This document shows, piece after piece, positions 32,131 to 42,859 of a stretch of 64,000 nt of DNA (positions within the stretch are counted from its first letter, which is position 1; the number at the start of each line of letters is the position of its first letter). Source of the DNA: Xanthostigma xanthostigma (taxonomy: Eukaryota; Arthropoda; Insecta; Raphidioptera; Raphidiidae). Both the position numbers and the translations under genes were made by a program. Under the pieces are notes generated by a model. It ran no database searches and had not been told where the DNA came from. It saw only the letters and a program-made list of their open reading frames with translations. The DNA is taken from the NCBI GenBank assembly GCA_963575645.1, contig OY754466.1, positions 5,434,001 through 5,498,000 of the forward strand, written 5' to 3'.

Positions 32131-33860
32131 TTTTACATCAGCCAGGCGTCCCGCGATGATTCGCATTTTTTTAGGCTAGAGATGGCCGCCGGATAAAAAA
32201 ATTAAGGCATAAGCATAATCTCGCTACGTCGAACTTAAAAAATATAGAGTGTACTTTTGATCCGGCTAAGTTCGGATTAATAAATAGGATTCCTGTCAGA
32301 ACTGACTTTTTTGTGAGCGAAGCAGTGGGCCAAAATCAGTAAATTATTAATAACTTCTGCTTAGCAGTGCCGCGTTTACAAAATCAGCGCCCAGGGGCTT
32401 ATGATCTTCAAGCGTCCTACCATACTTAAAATAGCAGACGAAATAGACAAAACCGTACAAAAGCTCGTAAATTCGGATAAAAACGGTTATAGAACTTATG
32501 AGCTTTTGTACAGTTTTCGTCCATTTTGTCCGCTTCTTTCAGAAGGGCAACTGGTCGTATCTTAAAAATAATAAAGAAACAATAAATGAGTTACATGATA
32601 AAAATAGGATTACTTAATAATGTTTGTTAAATTATTTTTTTTGTAGCAGTGTTTTAAAGAAAACACTACTTAGGATGAAAATAACCCATGTTAAGATTGT
32701 AATTCACATTTATAGATAGAGCTAAAAAAAAAATCCGCACGTCCGAGAATCGAACCTTTGACCTCGCGCTCAGACTTTTGCCCAATTGTACGTCACGGTG
32801 GGCGCCCCCTGACGTCCGGCGCCCTAGGGCTCAAGCCCCATAAGCCCATAGGTAAACGCGCTACTGCTGCTTAGTAATCTACTGTATAATTGAAACTATT
32901 TAGAATTTGATATAGTAAATGATAGCTTTTATTCAGTCTAGTTTAGAGACCAATAAAGACACCGGCATTATAAATTCAAGACATGGGGCGTAACAAGGCG
33001 TTAGACGGTTCCATTATTTGATAATATCTGCTGCGTGCTAGTAATATGTAATTCTTACGCAGACAACTTTACAGAAAGGAAACTTACACATTTATTATAT
33101 ATTACCTTTTATTGATGCTTGCATACAGCAAGCAACGACAGCCTCGAACTGCGCACTGTATACCTGGCTCCTATAATCTTTATTACACGAACTGCGTACT
33201 GTACAAAAGACCATAAAAATTCACAGTACACGAACTGCGCACCAGGCAATTGTAATAATAATTATGTATGATCAAAGGAAAGAAAAATAAAACTTAAGGG
33301 CTCTGGCAAGTTTTAAATGCATAGCGCCAAAACGACTCGCCATTTTTTAAAACCGTCGAAAAGGAAAACTTTACACCTTCCAAAACCAAAACTTCGTTTC
33401 GTCTTTCACTATACTCAAAAACGGGATTCGTAATGAATATCAGACGCTAGAGTAACTTTAGCAAGACTTCAAATCTGAAGAACAATTGAAAAATGAACAT
33501 TTCCATCAAAAGCAAATGCACATCTACGTGACAATGCGAAGATAAATCAATTAAGAAAAGGGATTGATAATTATTTTTGTAAATACCAGCAATTGGTCTA
33601 GTGCGCAGTTCATGCGCGTCCAGTTGATGAAGTATAGTAAATTGCGTTCTAAGGAAACAAAGAAAACGTTTCCGAGAGACGATTCTTGGAGCTTATATGC
33701 AATATACATGTCCGAAATTACCCAAGTTACCCTAGTTTGACCTCGTACACAATCGCACTTTTCAATGCTCGTGATTAATGGGACCAATTTAGCAGTGAGT
33801 TAAAATTTTGAGTGTAGGTACTATATATAGTTAGTAGAATTTTTGTTCCAAAATATGTAT
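32131..33860. other. Intergenic DNA, mostly unrecognised
   Basis: CGAGAATCGAACCTTTGACC at about 32745 looks like a tRNA-derived B box on the minus strand, perhaps a SINE relic. AACTGCGCAC-type short repeats occur at 33140-33245. No coding region supported. Confidence 0.35.
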
Positions 33861-33921
33861 TAAAGGAGATTTATTTGGTTGAGGAACAATTTAAAATAAG
33901 CTTTACCAGTGTATCGCTTGT

Positions 33922-33960
33922 GGCCAACGTTTCGAAAAATATATTTTCATCATCAGGGCC
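33922..33960 (-). ncRNA. Hammerhead ribozyme core, left arm
   Basis: Exact inverted copy of 34758-34796: GGCC, CTGATGA, stem GAAAA/TTTTC, GAAACGTT, GGCC. All invariant hammerhead positions are present. Confidence 0.65.
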
Positions 33961-34104
33961 TATGAACATGTATAATAATCGTTACATTTAATATTATTTC
34001 GATTTCTAAATTACAGTATACACATTATAGATCAGATTAAACTATACATTATTACATACCTCAATGCAAGTTGAAATGGTAAATTGTGAAAATAATTTTA
34101 ATAA

Positions 34105-34440
34105 AATCTGGTATATAGTTTAGAATGTAATAATTGTAATGCCATTTATGTTGGACAAACTTCTCAATACTTAAAAAATCGTGTTTATCAACACAAAAAT
34201 GATGTAAAGAAATCCTTAGGAAAACCATGTGACATTAATAATCATTCAGCACTGGTTCATCACTCCATCTCCAATGATCACAATTTTAACTTTAATGAAC
34301 CAAAAATACTACATAAAGAAGTGAATTTACAAAAAAGACTTTTCTTGGAGATGTGTTACATCAAAAAAACTTCAAACACTGTCAATAAGAGAACGGACAT
34401 AGATGGGTTAAATAACATTTATGGCAATATAATTAATTAA
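34105..34440 (+). pseudogene. GIY-YIG endonuclease fragment of a Penelope-like element
   Basis: Open frame of 111 codons without an ATG, so it is a truncated tail. It shows a CxxC followed by AIYVGQT (YIG-type motif), LKNRVYQH with the conserved Arg, a H(x)n SALVHHSI stretch, KRLFLEMCYI with the conserved Glu, and NKRTDIDGLN near the end. This is the order seen in Penelope-type endonucleases, which nick DNA for retrotransposition. No stop or frameshift interrupts it, so decay is recent or the frame has been kept. No reverse transcriptase is next to it; the flanks are terminal repeats. Confidence 0.75.
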
Positions 34441-34757
34441 CAAAATTCAACAAATTCTAACTTGTAAACAAAATGCAGTGTGTATAGAGATAGCATTTCT
34501 TATACATCAGTACAATATTATTTGCACAAATGACACAACAATTTTATAAGAAAACTGTTTTAGATATTTTTAAATTTAAAAAACTGTCGAAATTCATAAT
34601 AAATTGATCATGTATATTAAAATTATTTTCACAATTTACCATTTCAACTTGCATTGAGGTATGTAATAATGTATAGTTTAATCTGATCTATAATGTGTAT
34701 ACTGTAATTTAGAAATCGAAATAATATTAAATGTAACGATTATTATACATGTTCATA

Positions 34758-34796
34758 GGCCCTGATGATGAAAATATATTTTTCGAAACGTTGGCC
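34758..34796 (+). ncRNA. Hammerhead ribozyme core, right arm
   Basis: GGCC (34758-34761) pairs with GGCC (34793-34796) as stem I. CTGATGA (34762-34768) is box 1. One spare T, then stem II GAAAA/TTTTC with loop TATAT. GAAA (34785-34788) is box 2. ACGT is self-complementary and can form stem III only between two copies, with T34792 at the cleavage position. Dimeric minimal hammerheads are known from Penelope-like elements. The spare T between box 1 and stem II is atypical. Confidence 0.65.
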
Positions 34797-34869
34797 ACAA
34801 GCGATACACTGGTAAAGCTTATTTTAAATTGTTCCTCAACCAAATAAATCTCCTTTAGTACTATATATA

Positions 34870-37099
34870 CTTTTACAAATATAATGTATTTGTAAGTTAA
34901 TGTCAAAAGGTCTCTACAACAAAACCGACTGTACAATGTATGCTGTAGTAAATAATTGAGAGGGTAGAGCACTTTATAGAACAGATAGAGATTCGGTCCC
35001 AATCACGTAACTACATATGTCGCATGGCCTCCGTGATCCGTTTAATGGATTACTTAATATTTAATACTCATAGACTGATTGCTTTGATTATTTCATGCAG
35101 ATTCTCAAGTCACAATGTTAAACATTAATCTTGCATGCGAGACACGATCGTTACATAATGCAAACACGCACATCAGATTTTTGTTTTGGTGAGGAATCAT
35201 AGAAGTTTTAAATATGAGGCAATGAGAGACGAGAGTAAGTAATAAAATAGGCATGATGACAGTATCAAAGAATAAATGGTTTTAGAGAAAAATACGTGTT
35301 CAAAGGATTCTAAAAAACGACCCAGTGTTAATATAAACATTTAGATTTATAAGATTTTTAATAAAATAAAAGTATAAAATACTGCAATCGGCCATGTTGA
35401 CTGAAACACCGAATGACGTCACGCCTTCTTAAATCCAAAAGAATATAAACACTTGAAGTAAATAATCACCGTGTCGCTTGAATTTTTGTTGCGATCATTC
35501 ACTTCTGCATCATTTAATTAGTTGATTTGTTGTTTTTTGTGATATTTTATAACACTTATGTCAAAGGTTATTTTTGAGGTTAATTCACTTGCAACTAAAG
35601 AAAACCGTACCTACTGTTTTTACTACTCAATACCTACCTACTTTTAAGAAAATACTTAATATAAATCATGTCATTAAATAAATTTACACACCTTTCTAAG
35701 AAATACCTCTGAACCACAGTTCTACACCCATAAATACAACATCTAATGTCAGCTGTCACTAAGGCGTCACGTCACAAGCGTTTTCGTGATTACTTCAGAA
35801 TAGAAAGATAAAAATGCAGTAATTTGCGTTAAAATTTAATTTAATGCTAAAATAATGTTTTTTTTTCGGAAATAGTAGACCTACATTATAGAACGGGCTT
35901 TCAAAATTTGTCATCTTGCCTATTATACTGACTTGAACGTCCCTAGTACATTCTAGAAAGCTTGAGACAGTTGAGCAACATAAATCTTGATGTGTATTTG
36001 TTTCTCTCTGTAATGTAAATTTGATATTTTAGTATAGTTAATTGGGTGTAAAAGAGGGATGATATTTGGTTACAGTTTAGTTGTGTTTGTGTTGCGTCGT
36101 TCGCGAAATGCATTTACTTAAGTATTTCTTGTTTGTTTAACTTGGCCCCGTGTGTGTTGGTCGGTTCGCTTGTCACTTTAGAGTTTGTGTTTTAGAACCG
36201 TTTACCGGCCACCGTACATAATATAAAGTACGGAACAGATTTTGCCGAACTGCTGCGAAGTAACGGACAAATGTGAAGCCGCTGCCCACGAAGCTAGTTT
36301 TGCCGCTAGAAACACTGCTGGAGACTTCTGCTGGCCGGCAGGCTGGCTACTCGGCTGGAAATGACGTCACTGCTTGCTCACGGTCGAGGTTACAAGATTG
36401 ATTTTAAAATTGGAATCGTGGCTATTTTTCTTACTTGTTTTGAGTAAGAACCAATCAGGAAACAGTTTGTTGTCACGTGGGCGACATGGACACCGCCCAC
36501 AAACCAACATGGCGTCATATGATACACGTTCTGCTCTCTGTGGTCATAGCTCCCCCTGTAAAAATTTTCAAAATCGAAGTCTCCCAGAACGTGTCGATAT
36601 TAAGGTTACCCAGTAGATTTTCACACGCTGAATCCAATGAGCACAGGCGCATCTCTGTATTATGTCTAGTTTCGGAGATAATCGAGTTTGAAATTTTCAA
36701 ACTTTAAATGCTCATAACTTCTAAACCAGAAGAGATACAGGTCTGCGCTTGTGCTCTTTCGATTCAGCGCACTTTTTTCTATAAGGTCAAGTAAATTCAG
36801 GCATATCCGTGACACTTTTATATTTTCCAAAAAATTGAAAAAATCCAATGAGACCACGCCCAACTCTGTATCTCCTTTGGTTTAGGAGTTAGACGCGTTT
36901 TTATAAATTTTTCTTGAAAAAATTAAAAACGCTATAACTTGAAAACTACAATAGCTACATACTTCTAGATACGCTCATTCGATTCAGCATGATTTTTTGC
37001 ATAGGACCAAGTTATTTTCAACCATATATTATATAAATTTCCGGTCGATAATGCACTTATTTTGAAATGAAATCGGGGGGGACCGACGATTAAATTAAA
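34870..37099. other. Intergenic DNA, no gene recognised
   Basis: ATGACGTCAC sites occur near 35415 and 36361. Text at 36600-37040 (GATTCAGCGCACTTTTTTCT) recurs at 47990-48030, so part is an old repeat. Small reading frames at 36374-36863 overlap on both strands and look random. Confidence 0.35.
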
Positions 37100-37348
37100 T
37101 TAGGATAAGGTAGACAAATTTTGAGCATAGGAGTTTGACATCAGGTAATAATCGTCCATGGTTTTGAATAAGGAACCATCTCGATATTTATCTGGAATTA
37201 TTGAGGGAAACCTCAACAAGATGGCTGGTACATGAATTACCGTTTCTCGGCGAGAGGCAGAATGGAAAAAGTTCCCCCGGCTGGATTCGAACCCGATACC
37301 TCCCGCGTGCGAGTCTAGTGCTCTTGCCGCTACGCCACCCCGCTCGAT
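37100..37348 (-). mobile_element. SINE (tRNA-derived), copy 2, near full length
   Basis: Minus strand: head GAGCGGGGTGGCGTAGCGGC (A box), B box GGGTTCGAATCC, CTGCCTCTCGCCGAGAAAC, tail with AAGATGGTTCC-like text and a TTAAATTTAATT end. Pol III promoter boxes are intact in appearance. Confidence 0.75.
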
Positions 37349-37680
37349 AAAAATAAAATTTCATTATGTTTTCAGTCGCACCTTGTAGAGAAGATTGGTT
37401 ATGCATTAGTTTAAATGCATATGTGGACTAATATACATTAGATAGCACAGGGAATACGTAATTAGTCAATTCACGTACAGAAAAACCCCGTTTAACGCTG
37501 AGAAAATATTTAGAAACAAAGGAGTCAGCAAACCCTTAATAAATCCCTTGAAATAATTGGAATATTATCAATCCAACATCTTGCACCAAAACATAGATGC
37601 ATCTTTCAGTAAGTAATGCACCATTTGCAAACTAGACAGATTCGAATATTTTCTGTTTTATTTGTTTATTTATTTTAAAT

Positions 37681-37910
37681 TATTGGTGAGAGCACTCGAG
37701 TTCAAATCCCGACCGGGGCAGATGCGGCTGGGACTTTTTCCTGCTGCCTCTCGCCGAGAAACTGTAATTCCTGTACCGATCATCTTGTTGAGGTTTTCAA
37801 TGGTTTCCCTCAATAATGCCAGATAAATATCAAGATGGTTCCTTAGTCAAGGCCATGGCCGATTACCTATCGCACCCATACGCTCAAAATTGCCTAATGT
37901 CCTTAAATTC
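37681..37910 (+). mobile_element. SINE, copy 3, head truncated
   Basis: Begins in the tRNA part (GAGAGCACTCGAGTTCAAATC) and continues through CTGCCTCTCGCCGAGAAACT to CCTAATGTCCTTAA. Opposite orientation to copy 2, only about 330 bp away. Confidence 0.7.
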
Positions 37911-38129
37911 CTTCATTCGCCCATTGCTATTAATTAAGTGGAAGTTGAAAAATGTAGAAAATAACGGAAAGTGTGATAGATGGAAAATAACAGTGCGAAT
38001 GGCGTCTGTTATGACATAACGTCGAGAAACGGACGTTAAACGCATTATTTCTATTTTAAATTAGAGACGCTCGACAACTAAGGTTGTTAGCGTCTTGTTG
38101 AATCGAATTATAAATCAAACGTCGTCACA

Positions 38130-38200
38130 ATACATCAATGAGCGGAGATGGAATTTGAACCCACGACGGTTTGATCCAAAGATCAGCACGCTAGCTGTCT
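38130..38200 (-). repeat. tRNA-like SINE relic
   Basis: GAATTTGAACCCACGACGG, read on the minus strand, is a B box (GGGTTCAAATTCC) preceded by CTTTGGATCAAACCG. Distinct from the SINE at 37.1 kb. No tail identified. Confidence 0.35.
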
Positions 38201-38484
38201 TCTTTCCTATTGACAGTTCTCTGCCTCTATACTTTCTTTATGAAAATAAAATCGGTAAGCGATCTGTAAAATGGTTTCAGTGAACGCTGTTTCAGCTTGC
38301 GGTGCGGAATACCGTTTTGTGTATAATTCTTAATAAATATTAAAATTTCAGAATTATGTGAGGCTTAAGACAAACTACGTATAAATGATTATAATATGTA
38401 GTATACACAGAGTCAAGACTTTATATGGCTTGTTCTACACAATCTAAGTACGCCGGGGTGTAGTCCAGTATAATGCGCGGTGTA

Positions 38485-38895
38485 GCTATACTAATATATA
38501 AAGCTGAAGACTTTGTTTGTTTGTTTGGTTGAACGCGCTAATCTCAGAAACTATTGGTTCAAATTGAAAAAAAAATTTTTTGTTGGATAGCCCATTTATC
38601 GAAGAAGGATATAGGCTATATAATATCACGCTACGACCAATTGGAGCGGAACATCAATGAAAAATGTTGCAAGATGTATCTCAAAATTTGTCCGTCCAAC
38701 AAATATTATCAGGTGAAATGCCCTAACTAAATATTGCAATATTAGCGCCTCACTTAAACAAGCCCGGATAGCAGTCGGTAGAGCATGAAACTCTTAATGC
38801 CAGGGTCTTGGGTTCAAGCCCTACGTCGGCGGAATATATTTTTATTTTTTTTTTTATTTTCTACATTGCTTTCTTCTAAGACTTACATTTCAATT
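38485..38895 (+). mobile_element. Helitron-1, copy c, 3' truncated
   Basis: CTATACTAATATATAAAGCTG head and interior shared with the other copies. It stops about 65 bp past the tRNA-like part, before the CTAG end. Confidence 0.7.
38762..38831 (+). tRNA. tRNA-Lys(CTT)-derived segment inside Helitron-1 copy c
   Basis: GCCCGGATAG acceptor, CAGTCGGTAGAGCATGA D-arm, anticodon loop CTCTTAA and T-arm TTGGGTTCAAGCC. One base is missing in the D-arm, so probably inactive. Confidence 0.55.
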
Positions 38896-38974
38896 TTTTA
38901 ACAGTAATTCAATCTTTCAATTTCATTGGTTAGCTGTCAAAAGTAAGTTGTAGCTATAATTGTTTATAAACTCT

Positions 38975-39535
38975 ATAGTCTATACGCTAGGAAAGTATGT
39001 TTTGACAGCCGACTTTTGCGCCCTCTCGTGTTTTTTTTTTTTTTAATCTGGTTCAGTCAAAACCTTAGAGTCATATTATACGTGCATTTTAATAAGGATT
39101 AATTGTCGAATAAAATGGGTAAAAAGCTATCAAATCGGAAGTACTGTGTTGTTGGTTGTAAAGATACACCAACTAAACATCCAGAATTACAATTCACCGT
39201 TTTCCTGGATTTTCTTATGAATTAGAGAGGGAAAAAATGCACTGCAGCAATACTTCGTCAAGGATTATTAAATTTTATTTTATGTCTGTAATCATTATTA
39301 AATACATAAAAAATATCATAATTGTTATTTTGTTAACAAAAATAAGATTTAAAAAATTTAGAAATTAAAAATGTTTTTTTTTCTGACATTTTGCGTAAAT
39401 ATTTTTTTATACTTAAAAATAACGCTGGTTTCCATGTGTTTGTAAGTTTTGGGTGAACCACTTTTGAAAAAAATCAAACACGAGATGGTGCGAAGGTCGC
39501 GTGTCAAAGATACTTTCCTAGCGTATACGCTGTAC
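38975..39535. mobile_element. Inverted-repeat element carrying a THAP fragment
   Basis: Left end TATACGCTAGGAAAGTATG (38978) and right end ATACTTTCCTAGCGTATAC (39509) are inverted. The match continues about 50 bp inward to ACGAG. The interior holds a THAP-domain start, which fits a P-element or other THAP-transposase derivative. No 8-bp duplication seen. Confidence 0.55.
39116..39240 (+). pseudogene. THAP zinc-finger domain fragment, frameshifted
   Basis: MGKKLSNRKYCVVGCKDTPT opens a 36-codon frame ending at 39225. It has the C-x3-C start of a THAP domain. One base out of frame the same DNA reads HRFPGFSYELER, matching the THAP FHRFP signature, so a single-base deletion near 39192 broke the gene. 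THAP domains are the DNA-binding part of P-type transposases and of host regulators; the inverted repeats around it favour a transposon origin. Confidence 0.6.
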
Positions 39536-39652
39536 TGTCGAGTGTGTTTGATACTTTTCAGCAATAATTTTTTGACTCGTGGAGAAAAAAACGCCTTTGA
39601 GAATTTTTATTCCGCAACAGTCTTCAAATTTTTTCTTTTAATAAATTGTTTT

Positions 39653-40445
39653 AAGTGTACTGTATATACAGTATGTAGGTTAAGTTACGTATATCAGTTG
39701 CAATGTAAACTGCAAACGTAGTATTTGACTATAACACTTACTTAAGTGGTCTAGTTAAATGCGCATGGGTTTGCATTTCAAATTGATATAAATATATGTA
39801 TATTTGGAAGGAAGAGAAGTCTGGTAGTGGACAAGAGAACAGGATGTGACTATGCCAGCGTAATGGTGGCATACGTTGACGGTGGTGTTGTAAATTAGTT
39901 ATTGGCGTAACTAGTAGTCTAAGTCATTCATGGCGCTGACAGGTCATGACTTAGCCTACAAGTTGCGTCCATAATTTTATTCAACAATTGCGCGTTATTC
40001 ATGTTTTAATTATAATGAGATATTGTAAATATCTATTTATTTCTTTATAAAAAAACTGTCAATACTAACAGCACCAAACAGCACGATTCAATGTTTTGGT
40101 TTGAGGTTAGCCGGTTATGAATAAACTCCATGTCGAAAATATTCGGCCTCTCAATTTTAGTCTCAATGGGTAACAACGGAATTGTTGTTACCTACTATTT
40201 CGTTACGACTCAGAAAATAGTTACCTTTATTTTCATTACTCCACAATGGCCGAACTAGTAGGAATCTTCATTGTGTTATGACAAGTAATTGTCACCAGTC
40301 GGTAAATGGCTATTTAGGGTTCGGTTTTTAGGCATGATAAAACATGAATAACACGCATGAGTTGAATAAAAATCATTATTAAATCAAATTCAAGAGTATA
40401 ACTAATTTAAGAGAACCTGATCAACCACCAACACTACATAAAGAG
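39653..40445 (+). repeat. Repeat R8 interrupted by R5
   Basis: 39653-39893 plus about 40378-40445 form one unit that is continuous and inverted at 47030-47335. The insert 39896-40373 is a second copy of the element at 27072-27556. Confidence 0.7.
39896..40373. mobile_element. Element R5 with hairpin head, copy 2 (nested)
   Basis: Same hairpin head and the 33-bp inverted ends at 39977 and 40370 as copy 1. The empty site is preserved at about 47080-47095 on the minus strand (GTAAATAAATTATTATTAAA). Confidence 0.72.
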
Positions 40446-40756
40446 TTTTCAGCTACATATGTGTCAAATGGATTCGATTTCCAATAAACTCGATACTCAT
40501 TTGTTTTCTGTTGTGGTTCGGAGTAACACCGCTGTGGCTACACCTCTGTCAAAGACATACATCTTACATGATATTATGCCAGTGGTTACAATAAGGACAG
40601 GTCGTATATATACAGGGATCCCTCATCACTGCGGTAATAGGGAACTCCGCTTACTCTGGTACAGTATCGTATGGCGGGTAGATAGTGGGCCCTTTCTCAA
40701 ACAAGTCTAATATACCGTACTTTTATTCTCTCTGTCATCTCAGAATTTGCTCTATG

Positions 40757-41078
40757 TATAGAGTACGCGCCACGAATCTAAAAGGCTCGGAAGTTAGATG
40801 CGAATGCAGGTCTGCGCTTGTACAGTCTGTTGAAAAACTACAAACTCGCAACTCAACAAAACTAACATAGCAATAACAACTTGACAATAGCGTACTCGAC
40901 TGTACTTTAAAGCAGGAAAGCGACAAAGGCAACGAGCGATCACGGCCAATCACCGACGAGCACACGTTTCGTGCAGGTAGCTGGGAGGTGGTGGGACTAT
41001 CAACGACTCTAAAATGTGCCTTTGCGACACTGTTTGTGACTAACTTCCGAACCTTTTAGATCCGTGGCGCGTACTGTA
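40757..41078 (+). mobile_element. MITE-310 copy 4
   Basis: Starts near GAGTACGCGCCACGAATC and ends GATCCGTGGCGCGTACTGTA. Full internal text is present; the longest well-kept copy. Confidence 0.8.
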
Positions 41079-41890
41079 AGTGTGTAGGCTTTCACGACCG
41101 TTGTTGTTCCAAATCTTCTTGGTTTTGCGGACTTGTGGGCTGCAGTCCATTGGTATTTCTACCTGACGTTCTCAGCACTAAGCCATTCCCATCCGCTGAG
41201 TGGAACGCCCAATCACAGCTACAAACTACGACCGAACAGAGAACGCTACCTGCGCGTCCGAACTGTACGTGTCCGTTTCTTAACCGTTACGTTAATATTT
41301 TTATTCACCAATGATCAATTGTGTCCTTACACGCTCCCCGTTGCGACGACAAAGGATTTCGTGAGACAACAATCGGCTCGTCATTCTAACAATGATACAC
41401 AGCAACAATCGGCTCGTCATTCTAACAATGATACACAGCAACAATCGGCTTGTTGTTCTAACAATATGCGTAGGTAAAAAGGGCTTTGTTGCTAAATTCC
41501 AGACAACAATGAATGCAACAATAGAAAGTACGATCCAGCGCATATATAAACCACGGAATAGCTCAGTAGACAGTGAGTCATACATTGTGCTTCATCGAGT
41601 TGTGACATATATTGACAGTATCGTGAACAGTACTGAGGTAACTGCTGAGATAAATAAATGAACGTGTTCCTGTGTTGTAAATAACCTTGAGTCCTATAGT
41701 GTTTAGTGTACATAAATAGTGACTTTGTATTCTTTATTACTTATTCTTTATTTTATTAGTTAGAACTGTTGTTTTGTTTCTGTTACGCTATAAAGAAGTA
41801 CTTTTCGTTTGTTTAATTGTTTTGTTAACGTTTCACTATATTGTAAATAAACATTTCCCGCCACGAACAAGAACAGTTTTGTTACAATAC
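41079..41890 (+). repeat. Unclassified GC-richer repeat, possible solo LTR
   Basis: Contains GCAGTCCATTGGTATTTCTACC-like text seen in insect interspersed repeats, a 36-bp tandem repeat at 41368-41463 (2.7 units, ACAATCGGCTCGTCATTCTA) and ends near AATAAACATTTCCCGCC. No second LTR or coding part, so the class is a guess. Confidence 0.3.
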
Positions 41891-42249
41891 CCAGTTAACC
41901 ACACCGCCACGCCCCGATATTTGAACGAATTGTTTTGAACTGAAAAAGCATTCCTTTACATGAAAACTTGAACAAATTTCAGCAGAATAATGTTTATATA
42001 TTATATACGTTTATGCTCGCATCCCACATGCGCGAGAGAGACAGATGCGTGTGTGTGCGACAAAGAGAGCGAACGACGGAAGCATCTAAGCTTTGTAAGT
42101 TGCGGTTCTCACTCTAAGAATATGTTGTGTTTAGTATACGGCTAATTTCATGCGTAGATTGCGTATATATTCGATAATTCTCGGCTCGCAAGACGAATCT
42201 GCGATGCCGTTATGTTCTCATCATGGCGTCGCACATATTACAATCATCA
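41891..42249. other. Spacer, nothing recognised
   Basis: GAGAGAGACAGATGCGTGTG-type low complexity at about 42030. Otherwise unremarkable. Confidence 0.3.
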
Positions 42250-42846
42250 TCATATACATATATTAATACGCTAAGGTTAAAGATGTTTGCCTCCTTTTTT
42301 AGAAAAAACCCACACAATTTCTCCACATAAATTATATACCTATCATTTTACAGATAATTGCTTGCTCTACTGACATCGACAACCAAAAAATTTATTATTG
42401 CTTTTGTTTTTGTAAATTAATTAAAATACAGCAACGCTGAGCAACGTCTGCCATCTGACGGCTTTAATTTTGAAACAACGTCAACATTTCGATCTGTCAT
42501 CTGACTTTCATATTGTAATACAACAGACACAATACTGTATACTGCCATCTGATGGGTTTAATTTTGAAACAGCGAGCAGCGCTGAATAACGTCACAGCAA
42601 TGCTGCATGATGCCATCTGACGGCGTAGCTCAACGCTTTTGCTACTCTATATGACAATTTTAGTAAAATATTTCTTCGATCTGTCATCTGAGCCTCATAT
42701 TTTAATACAACAAAAAGAAGAACGTTATAAGCAGTGTGCAAAATTAGAAACGAATTGAATATCTGCAATCATATTTAAAAAATAATTTTGTAAAGTGATA
42801 ATTATTATACTTATTTAGTGCGAATAATTCGCACAGGTCACTCTAG
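42250..42846 (+). mobile_element. Helitron-2, copy 2 (complete)
   Basis: TC start after A. 3' hairpin GTGCGAATAATTCGCAC, 8 nt, CTAG then T. Directly followed by ACTAATATTATAAATG, the head of another Helitron type. Confidence 0.8.
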
Positions 42847-42859
42847 TTTGTACTAATAT

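Larger units (their letters stand above)
33861..34857. mobile_element. Penelope-like element remnant with 242-bp inverted arms
   Basis: Arms 33861-34102 and 34616-34857 are inverted copies of equal length. Each carries a hammerhead core. Between them lies a GIY-YIG endonuclease reading frame, the module unique to Penelope-like retroelements; the reverse transcriptase is absent. GTACTATATATA occurs just outside both arms (about 33819 and 34858), a possible target duplication. Confidence 0.75.

Noticed and set aside
41368..41463. CRISPR-like array (36-bp direct repeats)
   Set aside because: A simple tandem repeat without spacers in a eukaryotic genome.
41079..41890. Complete LTR retrotransposon
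   Set aside because: No second LTR, primer-binding site or gag/pol coding seen; kept only as a possible solo LTR.
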